From contig NC_079879.1 in the NCBI RefSeq assembly GCF_029227915.1, forward strand, positions 14,448,001-14,512,000: a DNA stretch of 64,000 bases, in the 5' to 3' direction. This DNA is from Hydractinia symbiolongicarpus. Lineage: Eukaryota > Cnidaria > Hydrozoa > Anthoathecata > Hydractiniidae. Below are positions 47,896-61,600 of this stretch, piece by piece. The notes under the pieces were generated by a model that was not told where the DNA came from, searched no databases, and saw nothing but the letters and a program-made list of their open reading frames with translations. Every line of letters starts with the position of its first letter. Within the stretch, counting starts at the first letter, position 1. Made by a program: the position numbers and the translations under genes.

Positions 47896-50800
47896 AGTCC
47901 TATAAAGGCTGTAATATGGCCTTTTGCAGTCTAATAAAGGCGTCACACGTAAATCACGTGGTATCACCTGCCTGCGCAGGTTACCTTTGGACTGATCGTT
48001 CCATTCTTAATGCGCTACAACGTCCCAAGTTGTTTTCATTGGCGAAGTTGCCTTAGAACTCTCTTAACTACGTGCAGAGTCCTATAAAGGCTGTAATATC
48101 GCCTTTTGCAGTCTAATAAAGGCCTCACACGTAAATCACGTGGTTCCATTTGCCTGTGCAGGTTACCATTGGACTATTCCTTACAGTCTCAATGCATTAG
48201 AGCATCCCAAGTCGTTTTCATTAGCGCCGTTGCCTTACAACACTCCTAACTACGTGCAGAGTCCTATAAAGGCTGTAATATCGCCTTTTGCAGTCTAATA
48301 AAGGCCTCACACGTAAATCACGTGGTTCCATTTGTCTGTGCAGGTTACCATTGGACTATTCCTTACAGTCTCAATGCATTAGAGCGTCCCAAGTCGTTTT
48401 CATTAGCGCCGTTGCCTTACATCACTCCTAACTACGTGCACAGTCGTATAAAGGCTGTAGTATGGCCTTTTGCAGTCTAATAAAGGCCTCATACGTAAAT
48501 CACGTGGTTCCATTTGCCTGTGCAGGTTACCATTGTACTATTCCTTCCAGTTTGAATGCGCTTCAACGTCCCAAGTCGTTTTCATTATCGCCGTTGCCTT
48601 ACAACACTCTTAACTACGTGCACAGTCCTATAAAGGCTGTAATATGGCCTTTTGCAGTCTAATAAAGGCCTCACACGCAAATCACGTGGTTTCACCTGTC
48701 TGCGCAGTTTACCATTGGCCTAGTCCTTCCAGTCTCAATGCGCTACAACGTCCCAAGTCGTTTTCATTAGTGTCGTTGCCTTACAACACTCCTAACTACG
48801 TGCAGAGTCCTATAAAGGCTGTAATATGGCCTTTTGCAGTCTAATAAAGGCCTCACACGTAAATCACATGGTTTCACCTGCCTGCGCAGGTTACCTTTGG
48901 ACTAATCGTTCCATTCTTAATGCGCTACAACGTCCCAAGTCGTTTTCATTGGCGAAGTTGCCTTAGAACTCTCTTAACTACGTGCAGAGTCCTATAAAGG
49001 CTGTAATATGGCTTTTTGCAGTTTAATAAAGGCCTCACACGTAAATCACGTGGTTTCACCTGCCTGCGCAGGTTACCTTTCGACTAATCGTTCCATTCTT
49101 AATGCGCTACAACGTCCCAAGTTGTTTTCATTGGCGAAGTTGCCTTAGAACTCTCTTAACTACGTGCACAGTCCTATAAAGGCTGTAATATGGCCTTTTG
49201 CAGTCTAATAAAGGCCTCACACGTAAATCACGTGGTTCCATCTGCCTGTGCAGGTTACCAGTGGACTAGTCGTTCCAGTCTCACTGCGCTACAACCTCCC
49301 AAGTCGTTTTCATTTGCTCCGTTGCTTTACAACAATCTTAACTGCTTGCACTGTCCTATAAAGGCTGTAATATGGCCTTTGGCAGTCTAATAAAGGCTTC
49401 ACACGTAAATCACGTGGTTCCATTTGCCTGTGCAGGTTACCATTGTACTATTCCTTCCAGTTTCAATGCGCTTCAACGTCCCAAGTCGTTTTCATTATCG
49501 CCGTTGCCTTACAACACTCTTAACTACGTGCACAGTCCTATAAAGGCTGTAATATGGCCTTTTGCAGTCTAATAAAGGCCTCACACGCAAATCACGTGGT
49601 TTCACCTGTCTGCGCAGTTTACCATTGGCCTAGTCCTTCCAGTCTCAATGCGCTACAACGTCCCAAGTCGTTTTCATTAGTGTCGTTGCCTTACAACACT
49701 CCTAACTACGTGCAGAGTCCTATAAAGGCTGTAATATGGCCTTTTGCAGTCTAATAAAGGCCTCACACGTAAATCACATGGTTTCACCTGCCTGCGCAGG
49801 TTACCTTTGGACTAATCGTTCCATTCTTAATGCGCTACAACGTCCCAAGTCGTTTTCATTGGCGAAGTTGCCTTAGAACTCTCTTAACTACGTGCAGAGT
49901 CCTATAAAGGCTGTAATATGGCTTTTTGCAGTTTAATAAAGGCCTCACACGTAAATCACGTGGTTCCATCTGCCTGTGCAGGTTACCAGTGGACTAGTCG
50001 TTCCAGTCTCACTGCGCTACAACGTCCCAAGTCGTTTTCATTTGCTCCGTTGCTTTACAACAATCTTAACTGCGTGCACTGTCCTATAAAGGCTGTAATA
50101 TGGCCTTTGGCAGTCTAATAAAGGCTTCACACGTAAATCACGTGGTTCCATTTGCCTGTGCAGGTTACCATTGTACTATTCCTTCCAGTTTCAATGCGCT
50201 TCAACGTCCCAAGTCGTTTTCATTATCGCCGTTGCCTTACAACACTCTTAACTACGTGCACAGTCCTATAAAGGCTGTAATATGGCCTTTTGCAGTCTAA
50301 TAAAGGCCTCACACGCAAATCACGTGGTTTCACCTGTCTGCGCAGTTTACCATTGGCCTAGTCCTTCCAGTCTCAATGCGCTACAACGTCCCAAGTCGTT
50401 TTCATTAGTGTCGTTGCCTTACAACACTCCTAACTACGTGCAGAGTCCTATAAAGCTGTAATATGGCTTTTTGCAGTTTAATAAAGGCCTCACACGTAAA
50501 TCACGTGGTTTCACCTGCCTGCGCAGGTTACCTTTCGACTAATCGTTCCATTCCTAATGCGCTACAACGTCCCAAGTTGTTTTCATTGGCGAAGTTGCCT
50601 TAGAACTCTCTTAACTACGTGCACAGTCCTATAAAGGCTGTAATATGGCCTTTTGCAGTCTAATAAAGGCCTCACACGTAAATCACGTGGTTCCATCTGC
50701 CTGTGCAGGTTACCAGTGGACTAGTCGTTCCAGTCTCACTGCGCTACAACGTCCCAAGTCGTTTTCATTTGCTCCGTTGCTTTACAACAATCTTAACTGC

Positions 50801-51420
50801 GTGCACTGTCCTATAAAGGCTGTAATATGGCCTTTGGCAGTCTAATAAAGGCTTCACACGTAAATCACGTGGTTTCACATGCCTGCGCAGGTTACCTTTG
50901 GACTTATCGTTCCAGTCTCAATGCGCTACAACGTCCCAAGATGTTTTCATTGGCGAAGTTGCCTTAGAACACTCTTAACTACGTGCACAGTCCTATAAAG
51001 GCTGTAATATGGCCTTTTGCAGTCTAATAAATGCCTCACACGTAAATCACGTGGTTCCATTAGCCTGTGCAAGTTACCATTGGCCTAATCCTTCAAGTCT
51101 TAATGTGCTACAACGTCCCAGGTCGTTTTCATTAGCGCCGTTGCCTTACAACACTTTTAACTACGTGCACACTCCTATAAAGGCTGTAATATCGCCTTTT
51201 GCAGTCTAATAAAGGCTTCACACGCAAATCACGTGGTTTCACCTGCCTGCGCAGGTTACCATTGGACTATTCCTTACAGTCTCAATGCGCTACAGCGTCT
51301 CAAGTCGTTTTCATTAGCGCCGTTGCCTTACAACACTCCTAACTGCGTGCACAGTCGTATAAAGGCTGTAATATGGCCTTTTGCAGTCTAATAAAGGCCT
51401 CATACGTAAATCACGTGGTT
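46076..51420 (+). repeat. 5,345-bp segmental duplication, proximal copy
   Basis: About 29 consecutive monomers reappear at 58,632-63,976, offset 12,556 bp (69 x 182 minus 2). Order, private variants and a one-base loss (ATAAAGCTG at about 50,451) are shared. The left edge is TGCACAGTCC versus TGCAGAGTCC. The right edge is GTGGTTCCATTTG versus GTGGTTTCACATG. The copy includes the 910-bp tandem pair. Confidence 0.92.
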
Positions 51421-52668
51421 CCATTTGCCTGTGCAGGTTACCATTGGACTATTCCTTCCAGTCTCAATGCGCTTCAACGTCCCAAGTCGTTTTCATTATC
51501 GCCGTTGCCTTACAACACTCTTAACTACGTTCACAGTCCTATAAAGGCTGTAATATGGCCTTTTGCAGTCTAATAAAGGCCTCACACGCAAATCACGTGG
51601 TTCCACCTGTCTGCGCAGCTTACCATTGGCGTAGTCCTTCCAGTCTCAATGCGCTAAAATGTCCCAAGTCGTTTTCATTAGTGTCGTTGCCTTACAACAC
51701 TCCTAACTACGTGCAGAGTCCTATGAAGTCTGTAATATGGCCTTTTGCAGTCTAATAAAGGCCTCACACGTAAATCACATGGTTTCACCTGCCTGCGCAG
51801 GTTACCTTTGGACTAATCGTTCCATTCTTAATGCGCTACAACGTCCCAAGTCGTTTTCATTGGCGAAGTTGCCTTAGAACTCTCTTAACTACCTGCAGAG
51901 TCCTATAAAGGCTGTAATATGGCTTTTTGCAGTCTAATAAAGGCCTCACACGTAAATCACGTGGTTTCACCTGCCTGCGCAGGTTACCTTTGGACTAATC
52001 GTTCCATTCTTAATGCGCTACAACGTCCCAAGTTGTTTTCATTGGCGAAGTTGCCTTAGAACTCTCTTAACTACGTGCACAGTCCTATAAAGGCTGTAAT
52101 ATGGCCTTTTGCAGTCTAATAAAGGCCTCACACGTAAATCACGTGGTTCCATCTGCCTGTGCAGGTTACCAGTGGACTAGTCGTTCCAGTCTCACTGCGC
52201 TACAACGTCCCAAGTCGTTTTCATTTGCTCCGTTGCTTTACAACAATCTTAACTGCGTGCACTGTCCTATAAAGGCTGCAATATGGCCTTTGGCAGTCTA
52301 ATAAAGGCTTCACACGTAAATCACGTGGTTTCACATGCCTGCGCAGGTTACCATTGGACTAATCGTTCCAGTCTCAATGTGCTACAACGTCCCAAGATGT
52401 TTTCATTGGCGAAGTTGCCTTAGAACACTCTTAACTACGTGCACAGTCCTATAAAGGCTGTAATATGGCCTTTTGCAGTCTAATAAATGCCTCACACGTA
52501 AATCACGTGGTTCCATTTGCCTGCACAAGTTACCATTGGCCTAGTCCTTCAAGTCTCAATGTGCTACAACGTCCCAGGTCGTTTTCATTAGCGCCGTTGC
52601 CTTACAATACTTTTAACTACGTGCACAGTCCTATAAAGGCTGTAATATGGCCTTTTGCAGTCTAATAA

Positions 52669-55238
52669 ATGCCTCACACGTAAATCACGTGGTTCCATCT
52701 GCCTGTGCAGGTTACCAGTGGACTAGTCGTTCCAGTCTCACTGCGCTACAACGTCCCAAGTCGTTTTCATTTGCTCCGTTGCTTTACAACAATCTTAACT
52801 GCGTGCACTGTCCTATAAAGGCTGCAATATGGCCTTTGGCAGTCTAATAAAGGCTTCACACGTAAATCACGTGGTTCCATTTGCCTGCGCAAGTTACCAT
52901 TGGCCTAGTCCTTCAAGTCTCAATGTGCTACAACGTCCCAGGTCGTTTTCATTAGCGCCGTTGCCTTACAACACTTTTAACTACGTGCACAGTCTTATAA
53001 AGGCTGTAATATGGCCTTTTGCAGTCTAATAAAGGCTTCACACGCAAATCACGTGGTTTCACCTGCCTGTGCAGGTTACCAGTGGACTAGTCGTTCCAGT
53101 CTCACTGCGCTACAACGTCCCAAGTCGTTTTCATTTGCTCCGTTGCTTTACAACAATCTTAACTGCGTGCACTGTCCTATAAAGGCTGTAATATGGCCTT
53201 TGGCAGTCTAATAAAGGCTTCACACGTAAATCACGTGGTTTCACATGCCTGCGCAGGTTACCTTTGGACTAATCGTTCCAGTCTCAATGCGCTACAACGT
53301 CCCAAGATGTTTTCATTGGCGAAGTTGCCTTAGAACACTCTTAACTACGTGCACAGTCCTATAAAGGCTGTAATATGGCCTTTTGCAGTCTAATAAATGC
53401 CTCACACGTAAATCACGTGGTTCCATTTGCCTGCGCAAGTTACCATTGGCCTAGTCCTTCAAGTCTCAATGTGCTACAACGTCCCAGGTCGTTTTCATTA
53501 GCGCCGTTGCCTTACAACACTTTTAACTACGTGCACAGTCCTATAAAGGCTGTAATATCGCCTTTTGCAGTCTAATAAAGGCTTCACACGCAAATCACGT
53601 GGTTTCACCTGCCTGCGCAGGTTACCATTGGACTATTCCTTACAGTCTCAATGCGCTACAGCGTCTCAAGTCGTTTTCATTAGCGCCGTTGCCTTACAAC
53701 ACTCCTAACTGCGTGCACAGTCGTATAAAGGCTGTAATATGGCCTTTTGCAGTCTAATAAAGGCCTCACACGCAAATCACGTGGTTCCACCTGTCTGCGC
53801 AGCTTACCATTGGCCTAGTCCTTCCAGTCTCAATGCGCTAAAATGTCCCAAGTCGTTTTCATTAGTGTCGTTGCCTTACAACACTCTTAACTACGTGCAC
53901 AGTCCTATAAAGGCTGTAATATGGTCTTTGCAGTCTAATATAGGCTTCACACGTAAATCACGTGAGTTCACCTGCCTGCGCAGGTTACCTTTGGACTAAT
54001 CGTTCCAGTCTCAATGTGCTACAACGTCCCAAAATGTTTTCATTGGCGAAGTTGCCTTAGAACACTCTTAACTACGTGCACAGTCCTATAAAGGCTGTAA
54101 TATCGCCTTTTGCAGTCTAATAAAGGCTTCACACGCAAATCACGTGGTTTCACCTGCCTGCGCAGGTTACCTTTGGACTAATCGTTCCAGTCTCAATGCG
54201 CTACAACGTCCCAAGATGTTTTCATTGGCGAAGTTGCCTTAGAACACTCTTAACTACGTGCACAGTCCTATAAAGGCTGTAATATGGCCTTTTGCAGTCT
54301 AATAAAGGCCTCACACGTAAATCACGTGGTTCCATCTGCCTGTGCAGGTTACCAGTGGACTAGTCGTTCCAGTCTCACTGCGCTACAACGTCCCAAGTCG
54401 TTTTCATTTGCTCCGTTGCTTTACAACAATCTTAACTGCGTGCACTGTCCTATAAAGGCTGCAATATGGCCTTTGGCAGTCTAATAAAGGCTTCACACGT
54501 AAATCACGTGGTTCCATTTGCCTGCGCAAGTTACCATTGGCCTAGTCCTTCAAGTCTCAATGTGCTACAACGTCCCAGGTCGTTTTCATTAGCGCCGTTG
54601 CCTTACAACACTTTTAACTACGTGCACAGTCTTATAAAGGCTGTAATATGGCCTTTTGCAGTCTAATAAAGGCTTCACACGCAAATCGCGTGGTTTCACC
54701 TGCCTGTGCAGGTTACCAGTGGACTAGTCGTTCCAGTCTCACTGCGCTACAACGTCCCAAGTCGTTTTCATTTGCTCCGTTGCTTTACAACAATCTTAAC
54801 TGCGTGCACTGTCCTATAAAGGCTGTAATGTGGCCTTTGGCAGTCTAATAAAGGCTTCACACGTAAATCACGTGGTTTCACATGCCTGCGCAGGTTACCT
54901 TTGGACTAATCGTTCCAGTCTCAATGCGCTACAACGTCCCAAGATGTTTTCATTGGCGAAGTTGCCTTAGAACACTCTTAACTACGTGCACAGTCCTATA
55001 AAGGCTGTAATATGGCCTTTTGCAGTCTAATAAATGCCTCACACGTAAATCACGTGGTTCCATTTGCCTGCGCAAGTTACCATTGGCCTAGTCCTTCAAG
55101 TCTCAATGTGCTACAACGTCCCAGGTCGTTTTCATTAGCGCCGTTGCCTTACAACACTTTTAACTACGTGCACAGTCCTATAAAGGCTGTAATATCGCCT
55201 TTTGCAGTCTAATAAAGGCTTCACACGCAAATCACGTG
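52669..55238 (+). repeat. 9-monomer duplication (1,637-bp offset)
   Basis: 52,669-53,601 matches 54,306-55,238 with only isolated substitutions (for example AAATCACG/AAATCGCG at about 53,051/54,688). The offset 1,637 is 9 x 182 minus 1 because one 181-bp unit lies between. After 53,602 the copies diverge, and the tail of the second copy is joined to a segment resembling 53,966 onward (offset 1,274, 7 monomers). Confidence 0.82.
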
Positions 55239-58200
55239 AGTTCACCTGCCTGCGCAGGTTACCTTTGGACTAATCGTTCCAGTCTCAATGTGCTACAACG
55301 TCCCAAAATGTTTTCATTGGCGAAGTTGCCTTAGAACACTCTTAACTACGTGCACAGTCCTATAAAGGCTGTAATATCGCCTTTTGCAGTCTAATAAAGG
55401 CTTCACACGCAAATCACGTGGTTTCACCTGCCTGCGCAGGTTACCTTTGGACTAATCGTTCCAGTCTCAATGCGCTACAACGTCCCAAGATGTTTTCATT
55501 GGCGAAGTTGCCTTAGAACACTCTTAACTACGTGCACAGTCCTATAAAGGCTGTAATATCGCCTTTTGCAGTCTAATAAATGCCTCACACGTAAATCACG
55601 TGGTTCCATTTGCCTGTGCAGGTTACCAATGGACCATTCCTTACAGTCTCAATGCATTAAAGCGTCCCAAGTCGTTTTCATTAGCGCCGTTGCATTACAA
55701 CACTCCTAACTACGTGCACAGTCGTATAAAGGCTGTAATATGGCCTTTTGCAGTCTAATAAAGGCCTCATACGTAAATCACGTGGTTCCATTTGCCTGTG
55801 CAGGTTACCATTGTACTATTCCTTCCAGTCTCAATGCGCTTCAACGTCCCAAGTCGTTTTCATTATCGCCGTTGCCTTACAACACTCTTAACTACGTGCA
55901 CAGTCCTATAAAGGCTGTAATATGGCCTTTTGCAGTCTAATAAAGGCCTCACACACAAATCACGTGGCTTCACCTGTCTGCGCAGTTTACCATTGGCCTA
56001 GTCCTTCCAGTCTCAATGCGCTACAACGTCCCAAGTCGTTTTCATTGGTGTCGTTGCCTTACAACACTCCTAACTACGTGCAGAGTCCTATAAAGGCTGT
56101 AATATGGCCTTTTGCAGTCTAATAAAGGCCTCACACGTAAATCACGTGGTATCACCTGCCTGCGCAGGTTACCTTTGGACTGATCGTTCCATTCTTAATG
56201 CGCTACAACGTCCCAAGTTGTTTTCATTGGCGAAGTTGCCTTAGAACTCTCTTAACTACGTGCAGAGTCCTATAAACGCTGTAATATGGCCTTTTGCAGT
56301 CTAATAAAGGCCTCATACGTAAATCACGTGGTTCCATTTGCCTGTGCAGGTTACCATTGAACTATTCCTTCCAGTCTCAATGCGCTTCAACGTCCCAAGT
56401 CGTTTTCATTATCGCCGTTGCCTTACAACACTCTTAACTACGTGCACAGTCCTATAAAGGCTGTAATATGGCCTTTTGCAGTCTAATAAATGCCTCACAC
56501 GTAAATCACGTGGTTCCATTTGCCTGCGCAAGTTACCATTGGCCTAGTCCTTCAAGTCTCAATGTGCTACAACGTCCCAGGTCGTTTTCATTAGCGCCGT
56601 TGCCTTACAACACTTTTAACTACGTGCACAGTCCTATAAAGGCTGTAATATCGCCTTTTGCAGTCTAATAAAGGCTTCACACGCAAATCACGTGGTTTCA
56701 CCTGCCTGCGCAGGTTACCATTGGACTATTCCTTACAGTCTCAATGCGCTACAGCGTCTCAAGTCGTTTTCATTAGCGCCGTTGCCTTACAACACTCCTA
56801 ACTGCGTGCACAGTCGTATAAAGGCTGTAATATGGCCTTTTGCAGTCTAATAAAGGCCTCATACGGAAATCACGTGGTTCCATTTGCCTGTGCAGGTTAC
56901 CATTGGACTATTCCTTCCAGACTCAATGCGCTTCAACGTCCCAAGTCGTTTTCATTATCGCCGTTGCCTTACAACACTCTTAACTACGTTCACAGTCCTA
57001 TAAAGGCTGTAATATGGCCTTTTGCAGTCTAATAAAGGCTTCACACGCAAATCACGTGGTTTCACCTGCCTGCGCAGGTTACCTTTGGACTAATCGTTCC
57101 AGTCTCAATGCGCTACAACGTCCCAAGATGTTTTCATTGGCGAAGTTGCCTTAGAACACTCTTAACTACGTGCACAGTCCTATAAAGGCTGTAATATCGC
57201 CTTTTGCAGTCTAATAAAGGCCTCACACGTAAATCACGTGGTTCCATTTGTCTGTGCAGGTTACCATTGGACTATTCCTTACAGTCTCAATGCATTAGAG
57301 CGTCCCAAGTCGTTTTCATTAGCGCCGTTGCCTTACAACACTCCTAACTACGTGCACAGTCGTATAAAGGCTGTAATATGGCCTTTTGCAGTCTAATAAA
57401 GTCCTCATACGTAAATCACGTGGTTCCATTTGCCTGTGCAGGTTACCATTGTACTATTCCTTCCAGTTTCAATGCGCTTCAACGTCCCAAGTCGTTTTCA
57501 TTATCGCCGTTGCCTTACAACACTCTTAACTACGTGCACAGTCCTATAAAGGCTGTAATATGGCCTTTTACAGTCTAATAAAGGCCTCACACGCAAATCA
57601 CGTGGTTTCACCTGTCTGGGCAGTTTACCATTGGCCTAGTCCTTCCAGTCTCAATGCGCTACAACGTCCCAAGTCGTTTTCATTAGTGTCGTTGCCTTAC
57701 AACACTCCTAACTGCGTGCACAGTCGTATAAAGGCTGTAATATGGCCTTTTGCAGTCCAATAAAGGCCTCATACGTAAATCACGTGGTTCCATTTGCCTG
57801 TGCAGGTTACCATTGGACTATTCCTTCCAGTCTCAATGCGCTTCAACGTCCCAAGTCGTTTTCATTATCGCCGTTGCCTTACAACACTCTTAACTACGTT
57901 CACAGTCCTATAAAGGCTGTAATATGGCCTTTTGCAGTCTAATAAAGGCCTCACACGCAAATCACGTGGTTCCACCTGTCTGCGCACCTTACCATTGGCC
58001 TAGTCCTTCCAGTCTCAATGCGCTAAAATTTCCCAAGTCGTTTTCATTAGTGTCGTTGCCTTACAACACTCCTAACTACGTGCAGAGTCCTATAAAGGCT
58101 GTAATATGGCCTTTTGCAGTCTAATAAAGGCCTCACACGTAAATCACGTGGTTTCACCTGCCTGCGCAGGTTACCTTTGGACTAATCGTTCCATTCTTAA

Positions 58201-58631
58201 TGCGCTACAACGTCCCAAGTTGTTTTCATCGGCGAAGTTGCCTTAGAACTCTCTTAACTACGTGCACAGTCCTATAAAGGCTGTAATATGGCCTTTTGCA
58301 GTCTAATAAAGGCCTCACACGTAAATCACGTGGTTCCATCTGCCTGTGCAGGTTACCAGTGGACTAGTCGTTCCAGTCTCACTGCGCTACAACGTCCAAA
58401 GTCGTTTTCATTTGCTCCGTTGCTTTACAACAATCTTAACTGCGTGCACTGTCCTATAAAGGCTGTAATATGGCCTTTGGCAGTCTAATAAAGGCTTCAC
58501 ACGTAAATCACGTGGTTTCACATGCCTGCACAGGTTACCATTGGACTATTCCTTACAGTCTCAATGCATTAGAGCGTCCCAAGTCGTTTTCATTAGCGCC
58601 GTTGCCTTACAACACTCCTAACTACGTGCAG

Positions 58632-61600
58632 AGTCCTATAAAGGCTGTAATATCGCTTTTTGCAGTCTAATAAAGGGTTCACACGCAAATCACGTGGTTT
58701 CACCTGCCTGCGCAGGTTACCATTGGACTCTTCCTTACAGTCTCAATGCGCTACAGCGTCTCAAATCGTTTTCATTAGCGCCGTTGCCTTACAACACTCC
58801 TAACTGCGTGCACAGTCGTATAAAGGCTGTAATATGGCCTTTTGCAGTCTAATAAAGGCCTCATACGTAAATCACGTGGTTCCATTTGCCTGTGCAGGTT
58901 ACCATTGGACTATTCCTTCCAGTCTCAATGCGCTTCAACGTCCCAAGTCGTTTTCATTATCGCCGTTGCCTAACAACACTCTTAACTACGTTCACAGTCC
59001 TATAAAGGCTGTAATATGGCCTTTTGCAGTCTAATAAAGGCTTCACACGCAAATCACGTGGTTTCACCTGCCTGCGCAGGTTACCTTTGGACTAATCGTT
59101 CCAGTCTCAATGCGCTACAACGTCCCAAGATGTTTTCATTGGCGAAGTTGCCTTAGAACACTCTTAACTACGTGCACAGTCCTATAAAGGCTGTAATATC
59201 GCCTTTTGCAGTCTAATAAAGGCCTCACACGTAAATCACGTGGTTCCATTTGCCTGTGCAGGTTTTCATTGGACTATTGCTTACAGTCTCAATGCATTAG
59301 AGCGTCCCAAGTCGTTTTCATTAGCGCCGTTGCCTTACAACACTCCTAACTACGTGCACAGTCGTATAAAGGCTGTAATATGGCCTTTTGCAGTCTAATA
59401 AAGGCGTCATACGTAAATCACGTGGTTCCATTTGCCTGTGCAGGTTACCATTGTACTATTCCTTCCAGTCTCAATGCGCTTCAACGTCCCAAGTTGTTTT
59501 CATTATCGCCGTTGCCTTACAACACTCTTAACTACGTGCACAGTCCTATAAAGGCTGTAATATCGCCTTTTGCAGTCTAATAAAGGGTTCACACGCAAAT
59601 CACGTGGTTTCACCTGCCTGCGCAGGTTACCATTGGACTCTTCCTTACAGTCTCAATGCGCTACAGCGTCTCAAATCGTTTTCATTAGCGCCGTTGCCTT
59701 ACAACACTCCTAACTACGTGCACAGTCGTATAAAGGCTGTAATATGGCCTTTTGCAGTCTAATAAAGGCCTCATACGTAAATCACGTGGTTCCATTTGCC
59801 TGTGCAGGTTACCATTGGACTATTCCTTCCAGTCTCAATGCGCTTCAACGTCCCAAGTCGTTTTCATTATCGCCGTTGCCTAACAACACTCTTAACTACG
59901 TTCACAGTCCTATAAAGGCTGTAATATGGCCTTTTGCAGTCTAATAAAGGCTTCACACGCAAATCACGTGGTTTCACCTGCCTGCGCAGGTTACCTTTGG
60001 ACTAATCGTTCCAGTCTCAATGCGCTACAACGTCCCAAGATGTTTTCATTGGCGAAGTTGCCTTAGAACACTCTTAACTACGTGCACAGTCCTATAAAGG
60101 CTGTAATATCGCCTTTTGCAGTCTAATAAAGGCCTCACACGTAAATCACGTGGTTCCATTTGCCTGTGCAGGTTTTCATTGGACTATTCCTTACAGTCTC
60201 AATGCATTAGAGCGTCCCAAGTCGTTTTCATTAGCGCCGTTGCCTTACAACACTCCTAACTACGTGCACAGTCGTATAAAGGCTGTAATATGGCCTTTTG
60301 CAGTCTAATAAAGGCGTCATACGTAAATCACGTGGTTCCATTTGCCTGTGCAGGTTACCATTGTACTATTCCTTCCAGTCTCAATGCGCTTCAACGTCCC
60401 AAGTTGTTTTCATTATCGCCGTTGCCTTACAACACTCTTAACTACGTGCACAGTCCTATAAAGGCTGTAATATGGCCTTTTGCAGTCTAATAAAGGCGTC
60501 ACACGTAAATCACGTGGTATCACCTGCCTGCGCAGGTTACCTTTGGACTGATCGTTCCATTCTTAATGCGCTACAACGTCCCAAGTTGTTTTCATTGGCG
60601 AAGTTGCCTTAGAACTCTCTTAACTACGTGCAGAGTCCTATAAAGGCTGTAATATCGCCTTTTGCAGTCTAATAAAGGCCTCACACGTAAATCACGTGGT
60701 TCCATTTGCCTGTGCAGGTTACCATTGGACTATTCCTTACAGTCTCAATGCATTAGAGCATCCCAAGTCGTTTTCATTAGCGCCGTTGCCTTACAACACT
60801 CCTAACTACGTGCAGAGTCCTATAAAGGCTGTAATATCGCCTTTTGCAGTCTAATAAAGGCCTCACACGTAAATCGCGTGGTTCCATTTGTCTGTGCAGG
60901 TTACCATTGGACTATTCCTTACAGTCTCAATGCATTAGAGCGTCCCAAGTCGTTTTCATTAGCGCCGTTGCCTTACATCACTCCTAACTACGTGCACAGT
61001 CGTATAAAGGCTGTAGTATGGCCTTTTGCAGTCTAATAAAGGCCTCATACGTAAATCACGTGGTTCCATTTGCCTGTGCAGGTTACCATTGTACTATTCC
61101 TTCCAGTTTGAATGCGCTTCAACGTCCCAAGTCGTTTTCATTATCGCCGTTGCCTTACAACACTCTTAACTACGTGCACAGTCCTATAAAGGCTGTAATA
61201 TGGCCTTTTGCAGTCTAATAAAGGCCTCACACGCAAATCACGTGGTTTCACCTGTCTGCGCAGTTTACCATTGGCCTAGTCCTTCCAGTCTCAATGCGCT
61301 ACAACGTCCCAAGTCGTTTTCATTAGTGTCGTTGCCTTACAACACTCCTAACTACGTGCAGAGTCCTATAAAGGCTGTAATATGGCCTTTTGCAGTCTAA
61401 TAAAGGCCTCACACGTAAATCACATGGTTTCACCTGCCTGCGCAGGTTACCTTTGGACTAATCGTTCCATTCTTAATGCGCTACAACGTCCCAAGTCGTT
61501 TTCATTGGCGAAGTTGCCTTAGAACTCTCTTAACTACGTGCAGAGTCCTATAAAGGCTGTAATATGGCTTTTTGCAGTTTAATAAAGGCCTCACACGTAA

